Shown in pieces: positions 33,808 through 41,541 of a DNA stretch of 64,000 bases. Position 1 is the first letter of the stretch. Every line of letters begins with the position of its first letter. Position numbers and translations under genes: made by a program. Origin of the DNA: Pseudokineococcus marinus (GTDB lineage Bacteria > Actinomycetota > Actinomycetes > Actinomycetales > Quadrisphaeraceae); NCBI RefSeq assembly GCF_037482405.1, contig NZ_JBBHZZ010000009.1, positions 62,001 through 126,000 on the forward strand, read 5' to 3'. The notes under the pieces were generated by a model, which had not been told where the DNA came from, ran no database searches, and worked only from the letters and a program-made list of their open reading frames with translations.

Positions 33808-35342
33808 GGCGCGCCCCCGGACCGCCGGCCGCGGACGGCCCCGTCGGCGGCCGGAGCACCGGCTCCGAGCGGGACGGCCATCGCGACGACCGTGCCGCGG
33901 CCGGGTCGCGAGCGCACGCCGACGGTCCCGCCGACGTCCTCGACCCGGTCGCGCACCGACCGCGCGAGGCCCAGGGAGCCCGGGGGCACGGCCGCGGGGT
34001 CGAAGCCCCGGCCGGCGTCGACGACGAGCGCCCGCGCCGTGCACGCGCGGGTCGACCAGACGACGAGGGCGGACGACGTGCCGGCGTGCCGCACCACGTT
34101 GCGCAGGCACTCCCCGACCGCCCCGAGCAGCGCGTCCACGGCCCCGGCCGCGCCCGGCGGCGCGGGCACGGGGGCCGGCGCGCCGCCGTCGTCCTCGCGG
34201 CGCACCTGCACGGCCAGGCCCTCGGCGCCCGCGCGCGCGACGAGGCGCGCGAGCCCGGCCGCGAGCCGCTCGGCGGCGTCCCCCTCCACGTCACCGTCCG
34301 GGTCCTCGTGCGGGCCGGTCCGCGGCCGCGCGCGCCCGGCGTCCGCGGCGATCGCTGCGGAGGTCGCCCCGGCGTGCCCGTCCGTCCGTGACGTCAGCCC
34401 TGCCGCCGGCTCCCCCGACGCGAGGACCCCGGGACCTCCCGCACCCGCAGCCGCCCGCCGCGACGCCCCCGCCCCCGCCCGCTCGGCGTCCGGCCCGGCG
34501 GCGACGAGCACGGCGAGGGCCTCGGCGGCCAGCTCGCGCACGGCGCGGGAGCGCCCGGCGTCGGCGGTGACGAGGGCGGCGAGGGTGCCGAGGACGACGT
34601 CGTGCAGGCGCGCGTCGAGGCGCCGGCGCGCGGCCGCGAGGTCGCGGGCGACGAGGAGGTCCACGGCGGCGGCGCGCTGGGCGACCAGCGAGCGCTCGGC
34701 CCGCCGCGCGCTGCGGTCGGCGACGAGGAGCGAGACGACGGCGAGGACGGCCGTGACGAGGGGTCCGACGAGGTCGGGCGCGGGGAGCCCCGACGCGTGC
34801 GCGGAGACGCAGACGACCGCAGCCGCCGCGCCTCCCCCCGCCACGGCGCGCGCGAGCACGGGCCGCACGGGCCCGGGCGCCCCCGCCAGCGACCACAGGA
34901 CGACCGACGCCGCCGTGGCGAGCACCCGCAGCACCGCGTCGGCCTCGCCCGGGGTGCCGGAGCCGACGAGCACGGGCAGCACGGCGCAGCTGACGAGGCC
35001 GACGACCGGCAGCACCGCCAGGGGCAGCGGCCGCAGGAGGTGGACGACGGCGAGCACGAGCCAGGCGGCCGCGGCCGCCGCGGCGGCGACGACGGTCGGG
35101 CTGCCGCCGTCGGGCGCCAGCGCCGCCGCGGCGAAGGCCGCGGCCACGACGAGGACCTCGAGGACCACGACGACGGACGTGTAGACGTGCCGCCCGCGCT
35201 CGAGGCCGCCCTGGACGGGCGTGGGTCGCGACGCGGGGACGCTCCCCCGGCGGGGCGACCTCGCGCCGGGTCCGTCGGCGGGGACGGCGGCGGACCCGGC
35301 GGCGGGACGGCCGCGGAGCGCCGCCGGGGCGTCGGGCGCCAC
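33804..35342 (-). CDS. NarL-type sensor histidine kinase
   Basis: A 512-residue membrane kinase. About six helices cover residues 55-225. The HisKA_3-type dimerisation motif RRLDARLHDVVLGTLAAL holds the likely phospho-acceptor His247. The ATPase domain has an N-box (AVGECLRNVVRHAG), G1 (VDAGRGFD) and G2 (GSLGLARSVRDRVEDVGGTV). An inserted low-complexity region of about 100 residues separates the dimerisation and ATPase domains. GTG start is six bases after the phosphatase stop. It likely phosphorylates the LuxR-type regulator downstream. Confidence 0.9.
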   Translation of the reverse strand: MAPDAPAALRGRPAAGSAAVPADGPGARSPRRGSVPASRPTPVQGGLERGRHVYTSVVVVLEVLVVAAAFAAAALAPDGGSPTVVAAAAAAAAWLVLAVVHLLRPLPLAVLPVVGLVSCAVLPVLVGSGTPGEADAVLRVLATAASVVLWSLAGAPGPVRPVLARAVAGGGAAAAVVCVSAHASGLPAPDLVGPLVTAVLAVVSLLVADRSARRAERSLVAQRAAAVDLLVARDLAAARRRLDARLHDVVLGTLAALVTADAGRSRAVRELAAEALAVLVAAGPDAERAGAGASRRAAAGAGGPGVLASGEPAAGLTSRTDGHAGATSAAIAADAGRARPRTGPHEDPDGDVEGDAAERLAAGLARLVARAGAEGLAVQVRREDDGGAPAPVPAPPGAAGAVDALLGAVGECLRNVVRHAGTSSALVVWSTRACTARALVVDAGRGFDPAAVPPGSLGLARSVRDRVEDVGGTVGVRSRPGRGTVVAMAVPLGAGAPAADGAVRGRRSGGAP

Positions 35343-35348
35343 GTCGGG

Positions 35349-35963
35349 CTAGCCGGTCCGGGCCGGGCGGCCCCTGGCCCCGGCCGCGGGGTCGGCGCCC
35401 GGGCCGAGCGCGCGGGCGAGGGCGTCGACGGCCGCGGCCACGACCGCGGCGGTGTCGGCGAACCCGCCCGCCGGGCCGGCCAGCGGGTCCAGGACGTCGT
35501 CGTCCTCGGGGCGCCGGGGCGGTGGCGCCGCCGCGCGCCGCCGCGCGGCGGTGGTGGCCGCCGCGCGCACGCGCGCCGCCGGGTCGCGGCCGGGCACGCG
35601 CTCGCCGTCGAGCAGGCGGGCGAGCTCGCGCAGGGTGAAGGTCCAGCGGGCGGCGCGCGGGGCCAGGCGCGCGGCGTCGGCGGCGTGCGCACGGGTGAGG
35701 GCGAGCACGAGGTCGGCGCCCAGCAGGGTGCTCGCCTCGGCGCGGCGCGCGGAGAAGCCGGCGACGGACCCTCCGTGCTCCAGCACGGGGCCCACGGCGC
35801 CCGGGGCCATCGGCGCGCCGGGGGCGGCGCGCAGCCCGGCGCTGACGACCTCCGCACCGGGGCCGAGCGCCGGGGCCAGCAGCCGCTCGACCATCGGGGA
35901 GCGGCAGGTGCCCTCCCCGCACACCGCCACCACGCGCGCGGGCCCGGTCAGCGTGGGGCTCAC
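35349..35963 (-). CDS. Low-molecular-weight protein tyrosine phosphatase
   Basis: A 204-residue cytosolic phosphatase of the Wzb/LMW-PTP family. The active-site loop C-x5-R is CGEGTCRS with nucleophile Cys15 and Arg21; a likely general acid Asp is in DVLDPLAGPAGGFADTAAVV near residue 160. The middle segment (LTRAHAADAARLAPRAARWT, then FTLRELARL) is family-typical. Overlaps with both operon neighbours suggest it acts in the same signalling or envelope pathway as the kinase. Confidence 0.88.
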   Translation of the reverse strand: MSPTLTGPARVVAVCGEGTCRSPMVERLLAPALGPGAEVVSAGLRAAPGAPMAPGAVGPVLEHGGSVAGFSARRAEASTLLGADLVLALTRAHAADAARLAPRAARWTFTLRELARLLDGERVPGRDPAARVRAAATTAARRRAAAPPPRRPEDDDVLDPLAGPAGGFADTAAVVAAAVDALARALGPGADPAAGARGRPARTG

Positions 35964-36724
35964 GGCCCGACCACCGCTGCGAGGAGCTGCACCGGGACGG
36001 CGGCCAGACCCACGGACACGAGCCCGATGGTGCCGGACAGGCGCCGCGAGGTCGCCCGCGGCAGCGCCACGAGCAGGCGGTCGACGGCCCCGACGACGAC
36101 GGCGAGGGCGACGCCGAGGACGGCGGCCTCCGCGGCGCGCACGTCGGGCAGCACGCCGGCGACGGCGGCGGCCGCCGCGCCGGCGGCCACGAGCGCCAGC
36201 GCCCCGGTGAGCCGCTGCGGCCAGGGCAGCGCCGTGACGAGCAGCGCGGCGGCGAGGCCGCCGGCTCCCACGAGCACGACGTCCGGCTGGAGCGCGGCGG
36301 CCGACAGCCAGCCGGTGGCGAGGCCCGCGACGGCCGCCCCGGCGACGGTGCCGGCCACCGACTCGGCGAGCCGCGGGCGCCCGTCGCGGCGCAGGATCTG
36401 GTGGAGGAAGGCGAGGACCACGGAGAGCCCGAGCGCCGCGAGCACGGCCTCCGCGGCGCCGGCGGCGCTCGGGTCCGCCAGGGGCCGGGCGCGGCCCTGC
36501 GCGCCCCCGAGGACGAGGGCGGCCGTGGCGCCCACGCCGGCGACCGCGACGACGGCGCTCGTGCCCGACGGCGAGGGCAGCGCGAGCAGGCGGGGCCAGC
36601 CGAGGCCCACGAGGACGGCCAGCAGGGCGACCAGCGGCGCCACGGCCACGGGGGCCCAGAGCACGGCGGCGGCGAGGGCCGCGGCGACGACGGCGCCGGC
36701 GGCGGCGGGCAGGACGCGGATCAC
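35960..36724 (-). CDS. Multi-pass membrane protein, unknown function
   Basis: A 254-residue, very hydrophobic protein with seven or eight helices, starting VIRVLPAAAGAVVAAALAAA. A cytosolic loop (FLHQILRRDGRPRLAESVAG) is the only hydrophilic stretch of note and is conserved-looking. Not recognised further. It is first in the coupled operon with the tyrosine phosphatase, kinase, second sensor and regulator, and is divergent from glnR across about 135 bases. Confidence 0.75.
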   Translation of the reverse strand: MIRVLPAAAGAVVAAALAAAVLWAPVAVAPLVALLAVLVGLGWPRLLALPSPSGTSAVVAVAGVGATAALVLGGAQGRARPLADPSAAGAAEAVLAALGLSVVLAFLHQILRRDGRPRLAESVAGTVAGAAVAGLATGWLSAAALQPDVVLVGAGGLAAALLVTALPWPQRLTGALALVAAGAAAAAVAGVLPDVRAAEAAVLGVALAVVVGAVDRLLVALPRATSRRLSGTIGLVSVGLAAVPVQLLAAVVGP

Positions 36725-36777
36725 CGCCCGGAGCTCCTCACGGCGGGCATCCTCGCAGACGCCCGGGGCCCGGCCCC

Positions 36778-36783
36778 TATCCT
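36778..36783 (+). promoter_or_regulatory. Candidate -10 of glnR
   Basis: TATCCT about 77 bases before the glnR GTG, in the divergent region between glnR and the membrane protein gene. No clear -35 is visible. Confidence 0.35.
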
Positions 36784-36859
36784 CGCCGGTGACCGGGGTC
36801 GCCCGGGCGGCGCCCCGCGCCCCGCCGGGCGCCGCACGCCGCGCGGTGAGGAGGTGGTC

Positions 36860-37570
36860 GTGGCTCAGCTCCTCATGCTCACCAACGCCCTCGCTCCCTC
36901 GGCCGAGGTGCTGCCCGCCCTCGGGCTCCTCGCCCACCACGTCCGGGTGCTGCCCGCGGAGCCGTCCGTCCTCGTCGACGCGCCGTCGGCCGACGCCGTG
37001 CTCGTCGACGGCCGGCGCGAGCTGGCGGCCGCGCGCTCCCTCACGCGCCTGCTGCGCACGACGGGCGTCTCCTGCCCCCTGCTGCTCGTCCTCACCGAGG
37101 GCGGCCTGGCCGCCGTCGCCGCCGACTGGGGCATGGACGACGTCCTCCTCGACTCCGCCGGCCCGGCCGAGGTCGAGGCGCGGCTCCGCCTGGCGACGGG
37201 CCGCGCCCGCCTCGCCGACGACGAGGGCGAGGCGAGCGACGAGATCCGCGCGGGCGACGTCGTCGTCGAGGAGTCCACCTACACGGCGCGCGTGCGCGGC
37301 CGCGTCCTCGACCTCACCTACAAGGAGTTCGAGCTCCTCAAGCACCTCGCCCAGCACCCGGGCCGCGTCTTCACGCGCGCCCAGCTGCTCCAGGAGGTCT
37401 GGGGCTACGACTACTTCGGCGGCACCCGGACGGTCGACGTCCACGTCCGCCGGCTGCGCGCCAAGCTCGGCGTCGACCACGAGCAGCTCATCGGCACCGT
37501 CCGCAACGTCGGCTACCGGTTCGTCCCGCCGGCCCGCGACCGCCGCGACGCCGAGCCGCTCGACGCCTGA
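36860..37570 (+). CDS. glnR: Nitrogen regulator GlnR (OmpR-type)
   Basis: A 236-residue orphan response regulator that controls nitrogen assimilation genes in actinobacteria. The opening VAQLLMLTNALAPSAEVLPA and the later VLTEGGLAAVAADWGMDDVL closely follow Streptomyces GlnR. The winged helix is LDLTYKEFELLKHLAQHPGR, then VFTRAQLLQEVWGYDYFGG and the RTVDVHVRRLRAKLG recognition region. The GTG at 36860 lies five bases after a GAGGAGG site; a GTG two codons earlier overlaps that site. A 10-bp-stem terminator follows. Confidence 0.95.
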   Translation: MAQLLMLTNALAPSAEVLPALGLLAHHVRVLPAEPSVLVDAPSADAVLVDGRRELAAARSLTRLLRTTGVSCPLLLVLTEGGLAAVAADWGMDDVLLDSAGPAEVEARLRLATGRARLADDEGEASDEIRAGDVVVEESTYTARVRGRVLDLTYKEFELLKHLAQHPGRVFTRAQLLQEVWGYDYFGGTRTVDVHVRRLRAKLGVDHEQLIGTVRNVGYRFVPPARDRRDAEPLDA

Positions 37571-37579
37571 CGCCCCGCC

Positions 37580-37603
37580 GCCGGGAGGGCGCACCCTCCC
37601 GGC
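37580..37603 (+). terminator. Terminator hairpin after glnR
   Basis: GCCGGGAGGG, loop CGCA, CCCTCCCGGC: a perfect 10-bp stem 10 bases after the glnR stop, without a T-run. Confidence 0.75.
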
Positions 37604-37703
37604 CCCCTCGGCGCTCCACGCCGGCGACCGCCCTTCCGCGGGCCTCTCCCCGCACCGCCACCCGCCCGGGTGACCCCCGCGCGCCCCGGCTCGACGGAAC
37701 AGT

Positions 37704-37737
37704 TGCCCGGGGCATATCGTTGCTTCCAGCACGCAAC
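37704..37737. promoter_or_regulatory. Two inverted repeats in marR-efflux promoter
   Basis: TGCCCGGGGCA (37704-37714) is a perfect dyad around one base, and GTTGC-N9-GCAAC (37719-37737) lies just downstream, both within 50 bases of the marR start. Either could be the autoregulatory MarR operator. Confidence 0.5.
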
Positions 37738-37750
37738 ATGGGGAGGCGCG

Positions 37751-38407
37751 ATGATCTCGGCGAGGACCGCCGCGGACCTGCTGGAGGAGGCCCGGGGGCT
37801 GCACCGCAGCACCCGGGCGCTGCTGCGCCGACCCGCCTCCGACCGGGCGGGGGCCGCCGCCGAGGCCGTGCTCGCCCTCCTCGCCGAGGCCGGCGAGGTG
37901 CGCCCCGGCGCCCTGGCCTGCCGCGTGGGCGCCTCGCCGTCCGTGCTGAGCCGCCAGCTGGCGGACCTGGAGGAGGCCGGCCTCGTCGAGCGCCGCGCGG
38001 ACCCCGACGACGGCCGCGCGCACCTCGTGCGCACCTCCCCCGACGGGGACGCCCTGCTCGCCGCGACGGCGAGCGCCCGCGCGGACCGGCTGCGCGGCGT
38101 CCTCGACGCGTGGAGCGAGCAGGACGCCCGTGCGGCGCTCGCCTCCCTGGCGCGGCTCCGCCACGACCTCGAGGCGGCGGCGGGCGGCACCCGCTCCGGC
38201 GCCTCCCCGGCGGCCCGCGCGATCCCCGACCACGCGACCCCCGACCACCAGACCCCCGACCACGGGACCTCCCCCTACGAGGCCCCCGACCACCGGCACC
38301 CGCCGGCGCCCGGCGGACGACGACGTCCTGCGGTGCACCACCCCGACCCGACGACCGCAGCGACCGGCCACCGCGCCGTCCGCGCAGACCAGGAGGTGGG
38401 CGCGTGA
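37751..38407 (+). CDS. MarR-family transcriptional regulator
   Basis: A 218-residue regulator. The winged helix is around residues 50-110: GALACRVGASPSVLSRQLAD, then LEEAGLVERRADPDDGRAHL with the typical wing. The C-terminal 60 residues are an unusual His/Pro-rich tail with TPDH repeats. A GGGGAGG site precedes the ATG. Its stop overlaps the start of the efflux gene (GTGA), so it most likely represses its own operon and responds to a drug-like ligand. Confidence 0.92.
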   Translation: MISARTAADLLEEARGLHRSTRALLRRPASDRAGAAAEAVLALLAEAGEVRPGALACRVGASPSVLSRQLADLEEAGLVERRADPDDGRAHLVRTSPDGDALLAATASARADRLRGVLDAWSEQDARAALASLARLRHDLEAAAGGTRSGASPAARAIPDHATPDHQTPDHGTSPYEAPDHRHPPAPGGRRRPAVHHPDPTTAATGHRAVRADQEVGA

Positions 38408-40302
38408 GCGTCCTGTCCACCCCGAGGACGAGCCCGGGCCCCGACGACCGCCCGGAGGAGCAGCGCCCCGACGGCGCCACCCCGGCGTCCTCCTCGGCCC
38501 CGCCCGCGGCCCCCGGCCCGGGCGGCAGCCCCGCCGGGCCGACGGGCGAGGCGCCCGGCATGACCCACCGGCAGGTGCTCGAGGTCCTGGCGGGCCTCCT
38601 CGCCGGCCTCTTCACGGCCCTGCTGTCGACGACCATCGTCGCGACGGCCCTGCCGACGATCATCGGCGACCTCGGCGGCACCCAGACCGCCTACACGTGG
38701 GTGGTCACGGCGGCGCTGCTCGCCAACGCCGTCTCCACGCCCCTGTGGGGCAAGCTCGCCGACCTGTTCAGCAAGAAGCTCCTCGTCCAGCTCTCGCTCG
38801 TCGTCTTCGTCGTCGGCTCGGTCGTGGCCGGCGTCTCGCAGGACGTCTCCCAGCTCATCGCGGCCCGCGTCGTCCAGGGCGTCGGCATGGGCGGCCTCAC
38901 GGCGCTGGTCGTCGCCATCATCGGGTCGGTCATCCCGCCCCGGCAGCGCGGCCGCTACTCCGGCTACATGGGCGCGGTCATGGCCGTCGCCATGTCCGGG
39001 GGACCGCTCGCCGGCGGCGCCATCGTCGGCGTCGTCAGCTGGCGCTGGACCTTCTTCGCCTGCGTGCCCCTGGCCGTCATCGCCCTCGTGCTCATCCAGC
39101 GCACGCTCGTCCTCGTCGAGAGCAAGCGCCGCCCCCGCATCGACTGGCCGGGCGCCGTGCTGCTCTCCACGGGCGTGAGCCTGCTGCTGGTCTGGGTCTC
39201 CTTCGTCGGCGACTCCTTCGCGTGGGCCTCCTGGCAGACCGCCGCGATGGTGGGCGGCGGGCTGGCGCTCTGCGCCGCCCTCGTGCTCGTCGAGCAGCGC
39301 GCCGCCGAGCCGATCATCCCGCTCGGCGTCCTCAAGGAGCGCACGACGGCCCTGGCCGTCGTCGCGAGCGTCGCCGTCGGCATCGCGCTCTTCGGGTCGA
39401 GCGTCTTCCTCGGGCAGTACTTCCAGACCGCCCGCGGCTACAGCGCCTTCGACGCCGGCCTGCTCACGCTGCCGAACGTCGCCGGGTCCCTCGTGGGCAC
39501 CATCGTCTCCGGGCGCCTCATCACCCGCTACGGCCGCTGGAAGCGGTTCCTCGTCGGCGGCGCGCTCATCATGATCACCGGGCTGTCGCTCATGGGCACC
39601 GTGGACCACCTCACGCCGCTGTGGCACGTGGGCGTCTTCATCTCCCTCATCGGGCTCGGCACCGGCTGCCTCATGCAGAACACCGTCCTCGCGGTGCAGA
39701 ACACCGTGGCGCTGAAGGACATCGGCTCGGCCTCGAGCTCGGTCGCCTTCTTCCGCACCCTCGGCGGCACCATCGGCGTCTCCGTGCTCGGCTCGGTGCT
39801 CGCCACCCGCGTCGCCGACCTCACCAGCCAGGGCCTCGCCGACCTCGGCGTCGTCACGGGCAGCGGCGGCGGCTCCGGCGGCGGCAGCCTCGACATCGCC
39901 GCGCTCCCGGCCCCGGTCGCCGAGGTCGTCCGCGCCTCCTACGGCGACGCCACCGGGCGGATCTTCCTCATCGCGGCGGCGGTCGCCGTCGTCACCCTCG
40001 TGGCGGTCAGCCTCATCCGCGAGGTGCCGCTGCGCACCACGGTGGACGTCGTGGCGGAGCAGAGGGGGCCGGAGGCGAAGGCCTCGGTCGCCGGCGCCAC
40101 CGAGCCCCCTGCCGACGGCGGGGCGCCGCTCGGCCGTCACGCCGACCTCGCCGCGCCGGTCGACGCCGCCGCCGAGGGCCCGGCCGCGGCCGACGACGCC
40201 CCCCGCCCCCGGGGACGCCACGCGGCGCCGACGGCCGTGGACCCTGCCCCTGAGGGGGACGCCGACGCGGCGGACCGGCAGCCGAGCACGACGGGCGCCT
40301 GA
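38404..40302 (+). CDS. MFS drug efflux transporter, DHA2 (14-helix) type
   Basis: A 632-residue proton-driven exporter of the EmrB/QacA subfamily. The opening helix LLAGLFTALLSTTIVATALP, TIIGDLGGTQTAYTWVVTAA, the loop GKLADLFSKK and motif C-like VMAVAMSGGPLAGGAIVG are all in place; fourteen helices can be counted. A roughly 80-residue cytosolic tail is Ala/Pro/Asp-rich and contains RHAxP repeats (LGRHADLAAP; RGRHAAPTAV). A 50-residue proline-rich leader precedes helix 1. Substrate cannot be predicted; control by the coupled MarR protein is likely. Confidence 0.93.
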   Translation: MSVLSTPRTSPGPDDRPEEQRPDGATPASSSAPPAAPGPGGSPAGPTGEAPGMTHRQVLEVLAGLLAGLFTALLSTTIVATALPTIIGDLGGTQTAYTWVVTAALLANAVSTPLWGKLADLFSKKLLVQLSLVVFVVGSVVAGVSQDVSQLIAARVVQGVGMGGLTALVVAIIGSVIPPRQRGRYSGYMGAVMAVAMSGGPLAGGAIVGVVSWRWTFFACVPLAVIALVLIQRTLVLVESKRRPRIDWPGAVLLSTGVSLLLVWVSFVGDSFAWASWQTAAMVGGGLALCAALVLVEQRAAEPIIPLGVLKERTTALAVVASVAVGIALFGSSVFLGQYFQTARGYSAFDAGLLTLPNVAGSLVGTIVSGRLITRYGRWKRFLVGGALIMITGLSLMGTVDHLTPLWHVGVFISLIGLGTGCLMQNTVLAVQNTVALKDIGSASSSVAFFRTLGGTIGVSVLGSVLATRVADLTSQGLADLGVVTGSGGGSGGGSLDIAALPAPVAEVVRASYGDATGRIFLIAAAVAVVTLVAVSLIREVPLRTTVDVVAEQRGPEAKASVAGATEPPADGGAPLGRHADLAAPVDAAAEGPAAADDAPRPRGRHAAPTAVDPAPEGDADAADRQPSTTGA

Positions 40303-40346
40303 GCGCGGCGCCGCCCGTCGGACGACCCCGACGGGCGGCCCGTCCC

Positions 40347-40363
40347 TAGGGTGGCTGGCCGTG
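40347..40363 (+). promoter_or_regulatory. -10-like TAGGGT for leaderless mshD mRNA
   Basis: TAGGGT ends eight bases before the GTG start of mshD. Confidence 0.45.
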
Positions 40364-41386
40364 AGCGACCAGCCGCCCGTCCCTCCCCGCGACGCCCCTC
40401 CCCACGAGGCCCCTCACCTCGACGCCCCTCACCTCGACGCCCCTCATCTCGACGCCCCTCATCTCGACGCCCCTCACTTCGACGCCGTCCTCGCGCTCGT
40501 GGCGGCGGCCGCCCGCACCGACGGGACGCCGCCGGTCTCCGAGCAGGGCCTGCTGCAGCTGCGCGCGGGCGAGCCGCACCTGCAGCACCTGCTCGCCCGC
40601 CGCGACGGGCGCCTCGTCGGCTACGGCCTCCTCGTGCCGGAGCCCGGCGGGGAGGGCGCCGGGTCGGCGGGCGCCCTCGTCGGCGAGCTCGTCGTCGACC
40701 CGGCCGCCCGCGGCCGCGGGACCGGGCGGGCGCTGCTCGAGGCGGCCCTCGCGGCGCGCGGCGAGCGGGCGCTGCGCCTGTGGATGCACGGCGACCTCCC
40801 CGCCGCCGCGGCGCTGGCCCGGGAGGCGGGCCTCGCGCGCGTGCGCGAGCTCCTCACGATGGAGGCCGACCTCTCCGCGCCCCTGCCGCCGCTCCCGCAG
40901 GTCGACGGCGTGCGCCTGCGGTCCTTCGAGCCCGGGCGCGACGAGGAGGCCTGGCTCGCCGTCAACGCGCGGGCCTTCGCCGACCACCCCGAGCAGGGCG
41001 CCTGGACGCTCGACGACGTCCGCGCCCGCGAGGCCGAGCCCTGGTTCGACGCCGCCGGGCTCCTGCTGGCCGAGGACGAGCGCACCGGTGCCCTGCTCGG
41101 CTCCCACTGGACGAAGACGACCCCCGCGGAGGAGGGGGGCGCGCCGGTCGGCGAGGTCTACGTCGTCGGCGTCGCCCCCTCCGCCCAGGGCCGGGGCGTC
41201 GGGCGCCTCGTCACCCTCGCCGGGCTGCACCACCTGCGGGACCGGGGCGTGCGCCGCGTCGAGCTCTACGTCGAGGCCGACAACGCCGCGGCGCTCGCCG
41301 TCTACCGCCGGCTCGGCTTCGAGCGCTCCGGCGCGGACGTCGTCGTCGAGGCGCCGGCGGGCGCGGCGACCGGGGGGCGCCCGTGA
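40361..41386 (+). CDS. mshD: Mycothiol synthase (tandem GNAT acetyltransferase)
   Basis: The last step of mycothiol biosynthesis: acetylation of Cys-GlcN-Ins by acetyl-CoA. At 341 residues it has two GNAT domains: acetyl-CoA loops VVDPAARGRGTGRALLEAAL (about 110-130) and VGVAPSAQGRGVGRLVTLAG (about 270-290). The C-terminal part, ELYVEADNAAALAVYRRLGF, is typical. The N-terminus has an extra stretch of five LDAPH-type repeats not expected in the family. Marks the organism as an actinobacterium. It precedes ppk in the same direction. Confidence 0.93.
   Translation: MSDQPPVPPRDAPPHEAPHLDAPHLDAPHLDAPHLDAPHFDAVLALVAAAARTDGTPPVSEQGLLQLRAGEPHLQHLLARRDGRLVGYGLLVPEPGGEGAGSAGALVGELVVDPAARGRGTGRALLEAALAARGERALRLWMHGDLPAAAALAREAGLARVRELLTMEADLSAPLPPLPQVDGVRLRSFEPGRDEEAWLAVNARAFADHPEQGAWTLDDVRAREAEPWFDAAGLLLAEDERTGALLGSHWTKTTPAEEGGAPVGEVYVVGVAPSAQGRGVGRLVTLAGLHHLRDRGVRRVELYVEADNAAALAVYRRLGFERSGADVVVEAPAGAATGGRP
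40406..40480 (+). repeat. 15-bp tandem repeat in mshD N-terminus
   Basis: Five 15-bp units of the type gacgcccctcacctc with single-base changes, encoding APHLD. They lie before the catalytic domains. Confidence 0.92.
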
Positions 41387-41541
41387 GCGCGGGGCGCCGC
41401 GAGCGGCGCCGGCGACGGCAGCAGCGCACCGGGCCGCCCGCCGCGCCCTCTCGACCGACCGCCTCGCCGCCGTCCGCGCCCCCCTCCGCGGCCTCGGTCG
41501 CGGAGGCGCCGACCGGGGCGGCCGGTGGCACCATGAGGGAG

